Source of the DNA: Actinospineispora eucalypti
Lineage (GTDB): Bacteria > Actinomycetota > Actinomycetes > Mycobacteriales > Pseudonocardiaceae
Reading direction: 5' to 3'
Length of the DNA stretch: 64,000 nucleotides
Assembly (NCBI GenBank): GCA_014208095.1
Contig: JACHMT010000001.1
Location: 1,240,001-1,304,000, forward strand
The number at the start of each line of letters is the position of its first letter. The first letter of the stretch is position 1. Positions 25,621 to 35,571 of this stretch are shown here, one piece after another. Both the position numbers and the translations under genes were made by a program. The notes below the pieces were generated by a model. It was not told the DNA's origin, did not search any database, and worked only from the letters and a program-made list of their open reading frames with translations.

Positions 25621-25669
25621 GAGTTACGACAGGGCCGTGTGAGCTATGTCGCCCTTCAGTGGTGCTCGG

Positions 25670-26113
25670 TCAGTGGTGCTCGGCCGAAGGCTGCACCAGC
25701 TCGACCAGCACCCCGCCCGCGTCCTTCGGGTGCACGAAGTTCACCCGGGAGTTGGCGGTGCCCCGCTTCGGCGCCTCGTAGAGCAGCCGGATTCCCTTCT
25801 CCCGCAGCCGCGCACTGGTCGCCTCGATGTCCGCCACCCGGTACGCCATCTGCTGCATGCCGGGGCCGTTGCGGCCGATGAACTTGGCGATCGTGGAGTT
25901 CTCGTCCAGTGGCGCGAGCAACTGCACGGCCGGGCCGCCGGCGTCCCCGGGGGCGCTGAGCATGGCCTCGCGGACGCCCTGTTCCTCGTTCACCTCGACG
26001 TGCGTGGCGACCAGTCCGAACGCGTCCGCGTACCACTGGATGGCGGCGTCCAGGTCCGGTACGGCGATGCCGACGTGGTCGATGGTGGTGACTGCCCCGT
26101 GCAAGGTGTCCAT
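25670..26113 (-). CDS. mce: Methylmalonyl/ethylmalonyl-CoA epimerase
   Basis: A 147-residue VOC-superfamily epimerase that inverts (2R/2S)-methylmalonyl-CoA and ethylmalonyl-CoA, linking Ccr to Ecm. The metal ligands appear as His in TIDHVGIAV, Gln in VQLLAP and Glu in VLVELVQ. The position of the third ligand reads GMQQMAYRV, Gln where the Propionibacterium enzyme has His; the NEEQGVREAML segment is otherwise diagnostic. It is divergent from the thiolase gene across 122 bases. Confidence 0.9.
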   Translation of the reverse strand: MDTLHGAVTTIDHVGIAVPDLDAAIQWYADAFGLVATHVEVNEEQGVREAMLSAPGDAGGPAVQLLAPLDENSTIAKFIGRNGPGMQQMAYRVADIEATSARLREKGIRLLYEAPKRGTANSRVNFVHPKDAGGVLVELVQPSAEHH

Positions 26114-26235
26114 TTGGGAAACCTAACTGACCCTGGTCGAGTGTGCTCGCGTTCACCCAGGCATGTGACGGTCGGCCCGGGTATCGTCTGGGAAACCAAT
26201 CGCCCTGAACGTCGCCGTAGTCGTTGGAGGCCCTC

Positions 26236-27426
26236 GTGTCCCAGTCCGTGATCGTCGCCGGTGCCCGCACCCCGATGGGCCGGATGCTCGGCTCGCTCAA
26301 GGACTTCTCCGGCGCCCAACTCGGCGGCGTGGCGATCAAGGCGGCGCTGGAGCGCGCCGGCATCACCGGCGACCAGGTGCAGTACGTGATCATGGGTCAG
26401 GTGCTCACCGCCGGGGCCGGCCAGATCCCCGCCCGGCAGGCCGCGGTGGCCGGCGGCATCCCGATGGACGTGCCGTCGCTGACCATCAACAAGGTCTGCC
26501 TGTCCGGCATCGACGCGATCGCGCTGGCCGACCAGCTGATCCGGGCCGGCGAGTTCGACATCGTGGTGGCCGGTGGCCAGGAGTCCATGACCCAGGCGCC
26601 GCACCTGCTGGCCAAGTCCCGCGAGGGCTACAAGTTCGGCGAGGTCACCGCGCTGGACCACATGGCGCACGACGGGCTGTTCTGCGCGTTCGACCAGTGC
26701 GCGATGGGCGCCTCCACGGAGAAGTTCAACTCCCGCTACGAGCTGAGCCGGGCCGACCAGGACGAGTTCGCCGCCCGCTCCCACCAGCTGGCCGCCAAGG
26801 CCGCCGCCGGCGGGATCTTCGCCGAGGAGATCGCGCCGGTCAGCGTGCCGCAGCGCAAGGGCGACCCGAAGATCGTGGACACCGACGAGGGCGTGCGCGG
26901 GGACACCACGGCCGACAGCCTGGCCAGGCTGCGCCCGGCGTTCTCCGCCGACGGCACCATCACCGCCGGCTCGGCTTCGCAGATCTCCGACGGAGCGGCC
27001 GCCGTCGTGGTGATGAGCAAGGCTAAAGCCGAGGAGCTGGGCCTGGCCTGGCTGGCCGAGATCGGCGCGCACGGCGTGGTGGCCGGCCCGGACGCCAGCC
27101 TGCACGAGCAGCCGGCCAACGCCATCGTGGCCGCCTGCGCCAAGGAGGGCGTCGCGCCGGCCGACCTGGACCTGATCGAGATCAACGAGGCGTTCGCCGC
27201 CGTCGGCCTGGTCTCCACCCGCAAGCTGGGCGTGGACGCCGACAAGGTGAACGTGAACGGCGGCGCGATCGCGCTGGGCCACCCGATCGGCATGTCCGGC
27301 GCACGGATCGCCCTGCACCTGGCGCTGGAGCTGCGCCGCCGGGGCGGTGGCGTCGGCGCGGCCGCGCTGTGCGGCGGTGGTGGCCAGGGCGACGCGCTGG
27401 TGCTCCGGGTCCCGGCTCAGAACTGA
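26236..27426 (+). CDS. Acetyl-CoA C-acetyltransferase
   Basis: A 396-residue thiolase that condenses two acetyl-CoA to acetoacetyl-CoA, or cleaves it. The nucleophile is Cys in [10 protein letters not shown]. The second half has [23 protein letters not shown] with the catalytic His, and the second Cys in [14 protein letters not shown] 26236 follows TTGGAGG by about 5 bases. It supplies substrate for the hydroxyacyl-CoA dehydrogenase encoded 5 kb upstream. The meaB gene follows after 3 bases in the same operon. Confidence 0.93.
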   Translation: MSQSVIVAGARTPMGRMLGSLKDFSGAQLGGVAIKAALERAGITGDQVQYVIMGQVLTAGAGQIPARQAAVAGGIPMDVPSLTINKVCLSGIDAIALADQLIRAGEFDIVVAGGQESMTQAPHLLAKSREGYKFGEVTALDHMAHDGLFCAFDQCAMGASTEKFNSRYELSRADQDEFAARSHQLAAKAAAGGIFAEEIAPVSVPQRKGDPKIVDTDEGVRGDTTADSLARLRPAFSADGTITAGSASQISDGAAAVVVMSKAKAEELGLAWLAEIGAHGVVAGPDASLHEQPANAIVAACAKEGVAPADLDLIEINEAFAAVGLVSTRKLGVDADKVNVNGGAIALGHPIGMSGARIALHLALELRRRGGGVGAAALCGGGGQGDALVLRVPAQN

Positions 27427-27429
27427 GAC

Positions 27430-28401
27430 ATGGCTCGTCAGCTGGCCGTAGCCGACCTGGTCGCCCGGGCGCGGGAAGGTGATCCGCGCTCGGTGGCCCG
27501 GCTCATCTCCATGGTCGAGGACGACAGTCCCCGGCTGCGCGAGGTGGCCGCCGCGCTCGCCCCGTTCACCGGCCGGGCCCAGGTGGTCGGGCTGACCGGA
27601 TCGCCGGGGGTCGGCAAGTCCACCAGTACGTCCGCGCTGGTCGGCGCGCTGCGGGCGCGCGGCAGCCGGGTGGGGGTGCTGGCCGTCGACCCGTCCTCAC
27701 CGTTCTCCGGCGGCGCGCTGCTCGGCGACCGGGTGCGCATGCAGGAGCACGCGGTGGACGGCGGCGTGTTCATCCGGTCCATGGCCACCCGGGGGCACCT
27801 CGGCGGCCTGGCCGGCGCCACGCCGCAGGCGCTGCGCGTGCTGGACGCGGCCGGCTGCGACATCGTGCTGGTGGAGACGGTCGGGGTGGGCCAGTCGGAG
27901 ATCGAGGTGGTCTCCATGGCCGACACCACCGTGGTACTGCTTGCGCCGGGCATGGGCGACGGCATCCAGGCGGCCAAGGCCGGCATCCTGGAGATCGCGG
28001 ACGTGTTCGTGGTGAACAAGGCCGACCGGGACGGCGCCGACCAGACCGTGCGGGATTTGCGCTACATGCTGTCGCTGGGCCCGCGCCGGGAGCGCGACGA
28101 CTCGGTCTGGAAGCCCCCGATCGTGAAGACGATCGCGGCGAAGGGCCAGGGCATCTCCGACGTGCTGGACGAGCTGGACCGGCACCGCGAGTGGATGGAC
28201 CGCACCGGCGAGCGGGACCGCAGGCGTCAGGCCCGCGCCGAGACGGAGATCGAGGCGATCGCGCTGGCCCAGCTGCGCGCCCGGATCGGCGACATCCGTG
28301 GCGGAGGCACCCTGCCGGAACTGGCCAAGAAGGTGGTCGCCGGGGAGCTGGACCCCTACGGGGCGGCCGACGACCTGGTCGAGTCACTCGCGTCGGGTTG
28401 A
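27430..28401 (+). CDS. meaB: MeaB/ArgK-family G-protein chaperone for B12 mutases
   Basis: A 323-residue P-loop GTPase of the G3E family that loads and protects adenosylcobalamin mutases. Walker A is GSPGVGKST, Walker B is around DIVLVETVGVGQSE, and the base-specificity motif is NKAD. The C-terminal helices form the dimerisation arm. The gene is in one operon with the thiolase and 1.8 kb before icmA, so its client may be IcmA, Ecm or both. Composite element 3 lies directly past its stop. Confidence 0.93.
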   Translation: MARQLAVADLVARAREGDPRSVARLISMVEDDSPRLREVAAALAPFTGRAQVVGLTGSPGVGKSTSTSALVGALRARGSRVGVLAVDPSSPFSGGALLGDRVRMQEHAVDGGVFIRSMATRGHLGGLAGATPQALRVLDAAGCDIVLVETVGVGQSEIEVVSMADTTVVLLAPGMGDGIQAAKAGILEIADVFVVNKADRDGADQTVRDLRYMLSLGPRRERDDSVWKPPIVKTIAAKGQGISDVLDELDRHREWMDRTGERDRRRQARAETEIEAIALAQLRARIGDIRGGGTLPELAKKVVAGELDPYGAADDLVESLASG

Positions 28402-28405
28402 GTTC

Positions 28406-28700
28406 GGTGCCGGTTCAAGGAGCGGCTTGGACGGCCCCGGTTGGGTGGTCTGCCGCGGCTTGGGTGCCGGCAGGCAATCCGTGATCATCAGGACATGGTG
28501 GTCGTTTGGGGGGTCCCCAGGCGACCATGGTGTCCTGATGACCATGAAATCGGTGATCATCAGGACACCCCGCGCGGCACCAAGGGGGTGATCGCGGTTT
28601 CAGGCGGTCAAGCAACAATATGCGCCTCGAACCGAACGCCAGCGCCCGCGCCGCGGCAGACCAACCCACCGGCGGCCGTCCAAGCCGGTCTTTGAACCGC
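28406..28700. repeat. Composite palindromic element 3
   Basis: Arms of about 60 bp (28406-28468 and about 28638-28700) are inverted copies sharing CGGCTTGGACGGCC and GGTCTGCCGCGGC. The core has a 66-bp palindrome at 28481-28546 opening GTGATCATCAGGACA. GTGATCATCAGGAC recurs at 28553, and the flank ATCGGTGATC is shared with element 2. It fills the 310-bp gap between the convergent meaB and MarR genes. Confidence 0.85.
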
Positions 28701-28711
28701 CACTCACCCGG

Positions 28712-29212
28712 TCAGGCGAAGTCGCCGGCGGCGCGGCGGACCCGTTCCAGCAGGTCGGTGAGCTGGTCGGCCTGCCGCGCGGTGAGGCCGACCAGGCCGA
28801 ACTCGATCTCGGTCACCGACTTGGTGGCGGCCTCGCGTCGCGCCTCGCCGTCCTCCGTCATCTCGACCAGGGTGGCCCGGCGGTCGCTCGGGTGGGGAAT
28901 GCGCCGGACCAGGCCGTCGGCCTCCAGCCGGTCGACGATGTTGGTCACGCTGGTCGGGTGCAGCTGCAGCCGCTCGCCCATCACCCGCATCGGCAGGTTG
29001 CCCTGGCGGGCGAAGCTGAGCAGGATCAGCGCCTCGTAGCGGGCGAAGGTGAGGCCGTGCGGGCGCAGCGCGCCGTCCACGGCGGAGAGCAGGATCTGCT
29101 GCACCCGCATGATGCTGGTCGTCGCGGCCATCGCGCCGGAAGGCCCGATCCGCTTCTGCCACAGCGACGCGGCGCGCTCGATCGGGTCGAACGGGAGTGG
29201 GTCGCGCGGCAT
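28712..29212 (-). CDS. MarR-family transcriptional regulator
   Basis: A 166-residue winged-helix regulator. The DNA-binding part includes LTFARYEALILLSFARQG, the recognition helix QLHPTSVTNIVDRLEADGLVRR split over residues 70-92, and the wing PSDRRATLVEMTEDG. ATG 29212 is preferred to the adjacent ATG 29215 because GGAG then lies 6 bases upstream. It is divergent from a thiamine-binding-type gene. The ligand is unknown. Confidence 0.88.
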   Translation of the reverse strand: MPRDPLPFDPIERAASLWQKRIGPSGAMAATTSIMRVQQILLSAVDGALRPHGLTFARYEALILLSFARQGNLPMRVMGERLQLHPTSVTNIVDRLEADGLVRRIPHPSDRRATLVEMTEDGEARREAATKSVTEIEFGLVGLTARQADQLTDLLERVRRAAGDFA

Positions 29213-29302
29213 CATGGACTCCGACGCTATCAGCGTGCGTTGCGGGCAACATCGATTCTGTGGCGAACAGCGCCGCCGCGCGTCGTGCGGCACGCTGGGG
29301 GA

Positions 29303-29602
29303 ATGCTCATTGCGTTCAGCGTGGCGCCGTCCGGCGGCGGATCAGACAGCGTTGGCGAGATCGTCGCGGAGGCGGTCCGGGTGGTCCGGGAGTCCGGGCT
29401 GCCGCACGAGACCACGTCCATGTTCACCACCATCGAGGCGGAGACCTGGGACGAGGGGATGGAAGTGGTGAAGCGGGCCGTCGCGGCGGTGCAGGCCCGC
29501 GCGCCGAGGGTCAGCCTGGTGCTCAAGGCGGACATCAGGCCTGGTCACACCGGTCAGCTCAGCGCAAAGGTGGAGCGGATCAACCAGGCGCTGGAGGGCT
29601 GA
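29303..29602 (+). CDS. Thiamine-binding protein, MTH1187/YkoF type
   Basis: A 99-residue ferredoxin-fold protein of the DUF77 family, some members of which bind thiamine or its HMP moiety. The pattern IAFSVAPSGGGSDSVGEIV, a middle ETTSMFTTIEAET and the end VSLVLKADIRPGHTGQL is typical. It is probably a soluble dimer or tetramer. ATG 29303 has GGGGGA immediately upstream. A strong hairpin follows the stop. Confidence 0.85.
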   Translation: MLIAFSVAPSGGGSDSVGEIVAEAVRVVRESGLPHETTSMFTTIEAETWDEGMEVVKRAVAAVQARAPRVSLVLKADIRPGHTGQLSAKVERINQALEG

Positions 29603-29605
29603 ACA

Positions 29606-29650
29606 CGGGTGAGCCGCCGGCCTCGATCGCGCTGGCCGGCGGCTCACCCG
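29606..29650. terminator. Perfect 17-bp stem hairpin, bidirectional terminator
   Basis: 29606-29622 pairs exactly with 29634-29650 (stem starting CGGGTGAGCCGCCGG) around an 11-nt loop. It sits between the stops of two convergent genes, 3 and 10 bases from them, and should terminate both. Confidence 0.85.
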
Positions 29651-29660
29651 GGTAACCCGC

Positions 29661-29957
29661 TCAGATCTTGCCGGTGGCCCTCAGGAAGAAGAAGGTCGCG
29701 GCGGCCAGGGCGAGCACGGCCGCGCCCAGGCCGATCTTGGCGTTGTTGGCGGAGTCGGGGCGGCGGAGGCCGAGCACGGCCACCACGATCGCCACCGCAC
29801 CGAGAACCCAGCCCAGCACCGGGACCAGGCCGGAACCGGCCAGGGCCACCAGGCCCAGCACCAGCGCCGCGATGCCGATCGGGCCGTTGGCCGGCTTGTC
29901 GGCGTTCTTGCGGGCGTCGGCCACCAGCTGCTCGGCGACCGGGTTGTCCGAGGTCAT
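29661..29957 (-). CDS. Small membrane protein
   Basis: A 98-residue protein with a short polar N terminus (TSDNPVAEQLVADARKNADK) and three hydrophobic helices, ending FFFLRATGKI. I do not recognise a named family; DUF4190-like small membrane proteins have a similar layout. ATG 29957 follows GGAGAGGAA. The 289-bp region to icmA holds both divergent promoters and no other gene. Confidence 0.72.
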   Translation of the reverse strand: MTSDNPVAEQLVADARKNADKPANGPIGIAALVLGLVALAGSGLVPVLGWVLGAVAIVVAVLGLRRPDSANNAKIGLGAAVLALAAATFFFLRATGKI

Positions 29958-30246
29958 TCGAGTTCCTCTCCAGAAAATCATGTCACTGACGGTCAGGGAG
30001 CGGTCGACCATCGGCGTCCCCGAACCGATTTTCGACGGCCGTAGGGCGAAGTACACCCCAACCGTGACCAACGATGCCAGGTGGGCGTTGGTGCTCCGCC
30101 AGTCGCGTGATTCTTACGTGCGGTCAATTCTCAGATACTGCGGTGAGTGACCGGCCCCACCCTCTACTGAAAAAGCTAGGACGTCCGACTATTATCCTTC
30201 CTAGTAAGCTCGCTGTGCCATCAGTAACGAGGCCGGAGGTACCGCC

Positions 30247-31959
30247 GTGACCGACACCAGCCCCAAGGCCGGAGAACTGCGCTGGCGGGAGCGCTACGCG
30301 GAGGCCGAGCGCACCGGCAAGATCCGCGACGCCGACTTCACCACCCTGTCGGGGGTCGAGGTGGAGCCGGTCTACGGCCCGCGCGAGGGCGAGACGGTCC
30401 AGGACTTCGAGCGGATCGGCTGGCCGGGCGAGTTCCCGTTCACCCGGGGGTTGCACGCGTCCGGGTACCGGGGGCGGAACTGGACGGTGCGCCAGTTCGC
30501 CGGGTTCGGCAACGCCGAGCAGACCAACAAGCGGTTCCGGGACATCCTGGCCGGCGGGGGCGGCGGGCTGTCCGTGGCCTTCGACATGCCCACCCTGATG
30601 GGGCGCGACTCGGACGACCCGCGCAGCCTGGGCGAGGTCGGGCACTGCGGCGTGGCCATCGACTCGGCCGCCGACATGGACGTGCTGTTCCGGGACATCC
30701 CGCTGGAGCAGGTCACCACCTCGATGACCATCTCCGGGCCGGCGGTGCCGGTGTTCGTGATGTATCTGGTCGCCGCCGAGCGGCAGGGCGCCGACCTGTC
30801 CAAGCTGGACGGCACCCTGCAGACCGACATCTACAAGGAGTACATCGCGCAGAAGGAGTGGCTGTTCGAGCCCGAGCCGCACATCCGGCTGATCGGTGAC
30901 CTGATGGAGTACTGCGTCCACCAGATCCCGCGCTACAAGCCGCTGTCGGTGTCCGGCTACCACATCCGGGAGGCCGGCACGACCGCCGCGCAGGAGCTGG
31001 CGTTCACCCTGGCCGACGGTTTCGGCTACGTGGAGCTGGGCCTCTCCCGGGGCCTGGACATCGAGAAGTTCGCGCCCGGCCTGAGCTTCTTCTTCGACGC
31101 GCACATCGACTTCTTCGAGGAGATCGCCAAGTTCCGCGCCGCCCGGCGCATCTGGGCGCGCTGGCTGCGGGACGTGTACGGGGCCAAGTCGGCCAAGGCG
31201 CAGCAGCTGCGCTTCCACACCCAGACCGCCGGGGTGTCGCTCACCGCGCAGCAGCCGGACAACAACGTGGTGCGCACCGCGATCGAGGCGCTGGCCGCGA
31301 TCCTCGGCGGCACCCAGTCGCTGCACACCAACGCGCTGGACGAGGTGCTCGCGCTGCCCAGCGACCGGGCCGCCAAGATCGCGCTGCGCACCCAGCACGT
31401 GCTGGCCGAGGAGACCGGGGTGACCAACGTGGTCGACCCGCTGGGTGGCTCCTGGTACGTGGAGGCGCTCACCGACAAGATCGAGGCCGAGGCGGAGCAC
31501 ATCTTCGACCGGATCAAGGACATGGCCCGCCAGGCCGTGCCCTCGGGCAACCACCCGATCGGCGAGATGACCTCCGGCATCCTGCGCGGCATCGAGGACG
31601 GCTGGTTCACCGGGGAGAGCGCCGACTCGGCGTTCATCTACCAGCAGGCCCTGGAGAAGGGCGAGAAGAAGCAGGTCGGCGTCAACGTGCACACCTCGGA
31701 CGACGACGAGGAGCTGGAGATCCTGCGCATCTCCCACCAGGTCGAGCTGGACCAGCGGGAGGCGCTGGGGCAGCGCAAGCGCGGGCGCGACGAGGCCGAG
31801 GTGCGGCGCCGGTTGTCCGAGATGGTCGCGGTGGCCCGGGGCAGCGGCAACCTGGTCGAGCCCATGTTGCACGCGGCCCGTGCGGAGGCCACGCTGGGGG
31901 AGATCTGCGGTGTGCTGAAGGAGGAGTGGGGGGAATACCGTGAGCCGGCCCGGTTCTGA
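30247..31959 (+). CDS. icmA: Isobutyryl-CoA mutase large subunit
   Basis: A 570-residue adenosylcobalamin-dependent acyl-CoA mutase large subunit without its own cobalamin domain. It matches Streptomyces IcmA along its length (for example [47 protein letters not shown]). The two residues that set specificity are Phe84 in RQFAGF and Gln202 in YIAQKEW, as in isobutyryl-CoA mutase; methylmalonyl-CoA mutase has Tyr and Arg there. It interconverts n-butyryl- and isobutyryl-CoA. The small cobalamin subunit IcmB is not in this window. GTG 30247 follows GGAGGT. Confidence 0.93.
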   Translation: MTDTSPKAGELRWRERYAEAERTGKIRDADFTTLSGVEVEPVYGPREGETVQDFERIGWPGEFPFTRGLHASGYRGRNWTVRQFAGFGNAEQTNKRFRDILAGGGGGLSVAFDMPTLMGRDSDDPRSLGEVGHCGVAIDSAADMDVLFRDIPLEQVTTSMTISGPAVPVFVMYLVAAERQGADLSKLDGTLQTDIYKEYIAQKEWLFEPEPHIRLIGDLMEYCVHQIPRYKPLSVSGYHIREAGTTAAQELAFTLADGFGYVELGLSRGLDIEKFAPGLSFFFDAHIDFFEEIAKFRAARRIWARWLRDVYGAKSAKAQQLRFHTQTAGVSLTAQQPDNNVVRTAIEALAAILGGTQSLHTNALDEVLALPSDRAAKIALRTQHVLAEETGVTNVVDPLGGSWYVEALTDKIEAEAEHIFDRIKDMARQAVPSGNHPIGEMTSGILRGIEDGWFTGESADSAFIYQQALEKGEKKQVGVNVHTSDDDEELEILRISHQVELDQREALGQRKRGRDEAEVRRRLSEMVAVARGSGNLVEPMLHAARAEATLGEICGVLKEEWGEYREPARF

Positions 31960-32893
31960 GCAGCCTGTCCTGGAGCCGTCCGCTGTGTCACCGGCGGACG
32001 CCGAACTGGGCGCCCGCCCCGAGTCGCCGGCTTTCGCCGGCGGCGTAGCGCGGCGGATGTGGCAGGCGCTGGAGCCGTACCACGCGGTGACCTACTTCGT
32101 CCCCGAGTCCCGGCGGGCGACCGACCGGCTGGGGCTCAAGGGCGGCTGGATGAGCTACTTCGGGCTGCGCGCCGCGCCGCTCGGGGCGGCGCCGGCCGGG
32201 CTGGTCGGCGCGGTGTTCTACAACTTCCACCCGAACCGGGTCGGCCGGGCCATCCCGGCCGCCTGGCAGGCCGCGACCCCGTCCGCGCTGGTGGAGGCCC
32301 GCCGGCGGAGCGTGGACGAGGCGCTGCGCCGGGTGCTCGGCGACGCGGTGGGCTCGGCGGAGCTGGCCGAGGCGGCCGAGCTGGCGCGGCGGGCGGCGAT
32401 GGCCGCCCCGCTGGACGGCCGGGTTCTGGCCGCGGCGAACGCGGCGCTGCCCTGGCCCTCGGAGCCACACCTGGTGCTCTGGCACGCGCAGACGCTGCTG
32501 CGCGAGTCGCGCGGCGACGCGCACGTCGCCGCGTTGGTGTGCGCCAGGCTGGACCCGTGCGAGGCGCTGGTGACGTTCGCCGCCGACGGCCGGGCGGTGG
32601 CCGACGAGCTGCGGGAGTTCCGGGGCTGGTCGGTCGAGGAGTGGGCGGACGCCCGCTCGCGTCTGGTCCGGCGCGGGCTGCTCGACCCGGCCGGCGCGCT
32701 GACGGCGGACGGTGCGGAGCTGCGCGCCTGGGTGGAGGAGCGCACCGACCTCGCCGCCGTCCCGTCCTGGGCGGAGCTCGGCCCGGAGTCCTGCGAGCGC
32801 CTGGTTTCGCTCACCCGGCCGCTGGTGTCCGCGATCATCGACGGCGGCGCGTTCATGTCGAACAACCCCATGGGACTCAAACCGCTGCCCTGA
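31940..32893 (+). CDS. SCO6745-family winged-helix protein
   Basis: A 317-residue protein of an actinobacterial family with a SalK-like helix-turn-helix fold. The segment LEPYHAVTYFVPESR, then GLKGGWMSYFGLRAAPLG and FYNFHPNRVGRAIPAAW, is characteristic, as is the winged-helix end GLLDPAGALTADG. Function is unknown; some members sit in biosynthetic clusters. It begins with GTG inside the 3' end of icmA (20-base overlap), so the two are translationally coupled. That suggests a role linked to acyl-CoA mutase activity or its regulation. Confidence 0.75.
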   Translation: MSRPGSEQPVLEPSAVSPADAELGARPESPAFAGGVARRMWQALEPYHAVTYFVPESRRATDRLGLKGGWMSYFGLRAAPLGAAPAGLVGAVFYNFHPNRVGRAIPAAWQAATPSALVEARRRSVDEALRRVLGDAVGSAELAEAAELARRAAMAAPLDGRVLAAANAALPWPSEPHLVLWHAQTLLRESRGDAHVAALVCARLDPCEALVTFAADGRAVADELREFRGWSVEEWADARSRLVRRGLLDPAGALTADGAELRAWVEERTDLAAVPSWAELGPESCERLVSLTRPLVSAIIDGGAFMSNNPMGLKPLP

Positions 32894-33013
32894 CCGGCCG
32901 GTCATCTCGGGTGATCGCCTTGTCCAGCCTCGGCCGCGGCCCGTTGGCCGACCGATCGGGCAGGTCGGGGCGCGGTCGCCGGTCATGGCGCCCGCGTGGC
33001 GGTATCGAGCGGG

Positions 33014-33076
33014 TGATCGTCGTTTGTGGTGGTTGAGCGTCGAAAATCGACGCTGGAGCGCCACTGGTGGCGATCA
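33014..33076. repeat. Palindromic repeat, CGAAAATCG-core family, copy B
   Basis: A 63-bp imperfect palindrome, TGATCGTCGTTTG ... GCGTCGAAAATCGACGC ... GCGATCA. It shares its core and arms with copies at 3886 and 58342. It lies in the 322-bp gap between two plus-strand genes; the rest of that gap shows nothing else. Confidence 0.8.
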
Positions 33077-33215
33077 TGCTCGCGGAACCTGGTGGGACTG
33101 TCCTGGATACGGTGATCACCGGAGTGGCCGTAGAGCTCCGCGCGGCCGCGTGGCGATGGCGGCCGCGCGAGGCCGCTGCCGTGCACAATGGCGGTGCGAC
33201 GCGGACGGGGGGCAC

Positions 33216-34466
33216 ATGACAGAGCCGGGGCGACAGGAAGACAGGTGGGCGGACCCCACGGCGCCGGGCGATACCGCCGACGCCTCGGCCGCCTCCGAAC
33301 CGGCGCCGGCCCGGGACGGGGAATCCCCGGCGGCCGGCGCCGACGCGGCAGAGCAGAAGCGACCGGACACCGGCCCGGACGAGACCCCCGCAACGTCGGG
33401 CGAGTCACCGGCCGCGTCGGGCGAGTCACCGGCCGCGCCGGGCGATGAAGGCTCGGCGCGTACTCCGCGCGGGCTCGGTGACCCGCCCCGGGGTGTGAGC
33501 CTGACCGAGTCCGAAAGCTCCGCCGAACCGTCGTCGGGTGATGCGGATGCGGCGCCGCCGGGCGCGCCGGGCCAGGCCGGTGCTCCGGGGGCGTCGGCGC
33601 TGGGCGCATCCGGTCCGGATCGGTCCGGCGCTCCCGGGAATGCCTCAGGGCCGTTCGGCCCGCCGGGGGTTCCGGGACAGTACGGCCCGCCGGCGTCCGG
33701 CCAGTTCGGGTCGTCGGGCGGGCCCGGACATCCCGGCCCGCCGGGACCGTTCGGTCCATCTGGGGAGCGCGGGCCGGGTGCGGCGGGCCAGTTCGGTTCG
33801 CCCGGGCAGTTCGGGCAGGAAGCGCCGGGCCAGTTCGGGCCGCCCGGGCAGTTCGGGCAGGGCTCGCCGGGGCAGTTCGGGCCGCCCGGAGAGTACGGGC
33901 AGGGTGCGGGGCAGTTCGGCCAGCCGGGGGAGTGGGGCCAGGGTGCGCCGGGGCAGTCCGGTCCGCCGGGTGGCGCCGGGCAGTCCGGTCCGCCGGGTGC
34001 GCCAGGGCAGTTCGGGCCGCCGGGGATTCCGCCCGCCGGGTTCGGCCCGCCGGGTGCGTCGGGCGAGCCGGGCCAGTTCGGCCCGCCGGGTGCGCCGGGC
34101 CAGTTTGGCCCGCCGGGGACGGGAGGGCGGGGCACGCCGGGGTACGCCGACCTGCCCGCGTATCCGGGCTACCCGCCGGGACCGGGCTATCCGCCGGCCG
34201 AACCGCCGACCAACGGCATGGCGGTGGCGTCCCTGGTACTCGGCATTGCGGCGTTCCCGCTGGTGCTGATGGGGATCCCGTGGTTGGCCAGCATCCTCGC
34301 GCTGGTGTTCGGCTACGTCGCCAAGAGCCAGATCCGCGCTCGCGGCGAGGGCGGTGCTGGCTACGCCACGGCCGGGATCGTGCTCGGCTGGATCGGAATC
34401 GCGCTGTTCCTGCTCGCCATCATCGGCCTCGCGGCCGTATTCGGCTTCGCCATGCTGCAAAGCTAG
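33216..34466 (+). CDS. DUF4190 membrane protein with Gly/Pro/Gln-rich repeat region
   Basis: A 416-residue protein. Residues 1-105 are acidic and Ala/Pro/Ser-rich with a short repeat (SGESPAA three times). Residues of about 110-325 are low-complexity, dominated by GQFGPPG-type repeats. The C terminus has two to three membrane helices (NGMAVASLVLGIAAF, then GYATAGIVLGWIGIALFLL) of the DUF4190 type. The repeat part is probably a disordered segment outside or under the membrane. ATG 33216 has a G-rich site upstream. A short hairpin (34465-34479) overlaps the end. Confidence 0.78.
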   Translation: MTEPGRQEDRWADPTAPGDTADASAASEPAPARDGESPAAGADAAEQKRPDTGPDETPATSGESPAASGESPAAPGDEGSARTPRGLGDPPRGVSLTESESSAEPSSGDADAAPPGAPGQAGAPGASALGASGPDRSGAPGNASGPFGPPGVPGQYGPPASGQFGSSGGPGHPGPPGPFGPSGERGPGAAGQFGSPGQFGQEAPGQFGPPGQFGQGSPGQFGPPGEYGQGAGQFGQPGEWGQGAPGQSGPPGGAGQSGPPGAPGQFGPPGIPPAGFGPPGASGEPGQFGPPGAPGQFGPPGTGGRGTPGYADLPAYPGYPPGPGYPPAEPPTNGMAVASLVLGIAAFPLVLMGIPWLASILALVFGYVAKSQIRARGEGGAGYATAGIVLGWIGIALFLLAIIGLAAVFGFAMLQS

Positions 34467-34588
34467 CGCCGTAGGCGCTGGCCCGAGCGCGCGCCCGGTT
34501 AGGCGCGTGCGGGATATCTGGGGCGCCCGGACCCGCTGGGTCACCCGGCGGATTCGAAACGCCTCGCGCGGCGTGCCAGGATGGTGAC

Positions 34589-35566
34589 GTGTCTCGACCT
34601 GATCCACGACAGAGGGCGGCCCTGAGCTCCGCGATGGCCGGCGCGGTTGATCTTTCCGCGCTGCGGGCGCGCGCCGAGGCGTCGCGCACCGACGGCCGGC
34701 AGAACGGCCCGGCGGGCGGCGCGGCCGCCCCGGCCGGCGGCCCCGACTCCAGCGCCGGCGCCTGGGTCGTCGACGTGACCGAGCAGACCTTCCAGGCCGA
34801 GGTGCTGGAGCGGTCGCTGCAGGTGCCGGTGGTGGTGGACCTGTGGGCCGACTGGTGCCAGCCCTGCAAGCAGCTCTCGCCGGTGCTCGAGCGCCTGGCC
34901 GAGGAGGGCCGGGGCACCTGGATCCTGGCCAAGATCGATATTGACGCCAACCCGAGGATCGCCCAGGCGTTCGGCGTGCAGTCCATCCCGATGGTGATCG
35001 CGATCGCCGGCGGTCAGCCGGTGCAGGCGTTCAACAGCGCGCTGCCCGAGCCGCAGGTTCGTGAGTGGCTCAAGGCGATCATCGATCAGCTGCGCGACCG
35101 GATGCCCGGCATCGCCGAGGCCGAGGCGGCGGCCGGTGGGGTCGAGGAACCACCGGAGGACCCCCGGTTCATCGAGGCCGAGGACGCCCTGGAGCGGGGC
35201 GACTACGGCCAGGCGGAGGCGGCCTACCAGCGCATTCTGGACGCTGAGCCGGCCAACGAGCAGGCCAAGGCGGCGCTTTCCCAGGTGCGGTTCCTGGCCC
35301 GGGCGGAGCAGGCGGACCCCGGTGCGGTCGTCCGGGCGGACGCCAATCCCGACGACCTGGACGCGCAGCTGGCCGCCGCCGACGCGGAGTTGGCCGCCGA
35401 CCGGGTGCAGGAGGCGTTCAACCGGCTGGTCGGGGCGGTGAGCCGGGCCGACGGCGAGGATCGGGACCGGGTGCGAGAGCACCTGATCGGCCTGTTCGAG
35501 TTGTTCCCGGCGGATGACACCAGGGTGATGGCCGCCCGCCGGGCGCTGGCCCGCGCGCTGTTCTGA
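34589..35566 (+). CDS. Thioredoxin/TPR co-chaperone (CnoX/YbbN type)
   Basis: A 325-residue protein. After a disordered N terminus, residues of about 60-165 form a thioredoxin domain with [14 protein letters not shown], so both active-site Cys are present. Residues 190-325 are tetratricopeptide-like helices ([23 protein letters not shown]). YbbN/CnoX proteins protect and deliver redox-sensitive clients to chaperonin; actinobacterial members keep a WCxxC. GTG 34589 is taken as start; a later ATG at 34634 would also keep the whole domain. The 22-bp array follows its stop. Confidence 0.87.
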   Translation: MSRPDPRQRAALSSAMAGAVDLSALRARAEASRTDGRQNGPAGGAAAPAGGPDSSAGAWVVDVTEQTFQAEVLERSLQVPVVVDLWADWCQPCKQLSPVLERLAEEGRGTWILAKIDIDANPRIAQAFGVQSIPMVIAIAGGQPVQAFNSALPEPQVREWLKAIIDQLRDRMPGIAEAEAAAGGVEEPPEDPRFIEAEDALERGDYGQAEAAYQRILDAEPANEQAKAALSQVRFLARAEQADPGAVVRADANPDDLDAQLAAADAELAADRVQEAFNRLVGAVSRADGEDRDRVREHLIGLFELFPADDTRVMAARRALARALF

Positions 35567-35571
35567 GCCGC

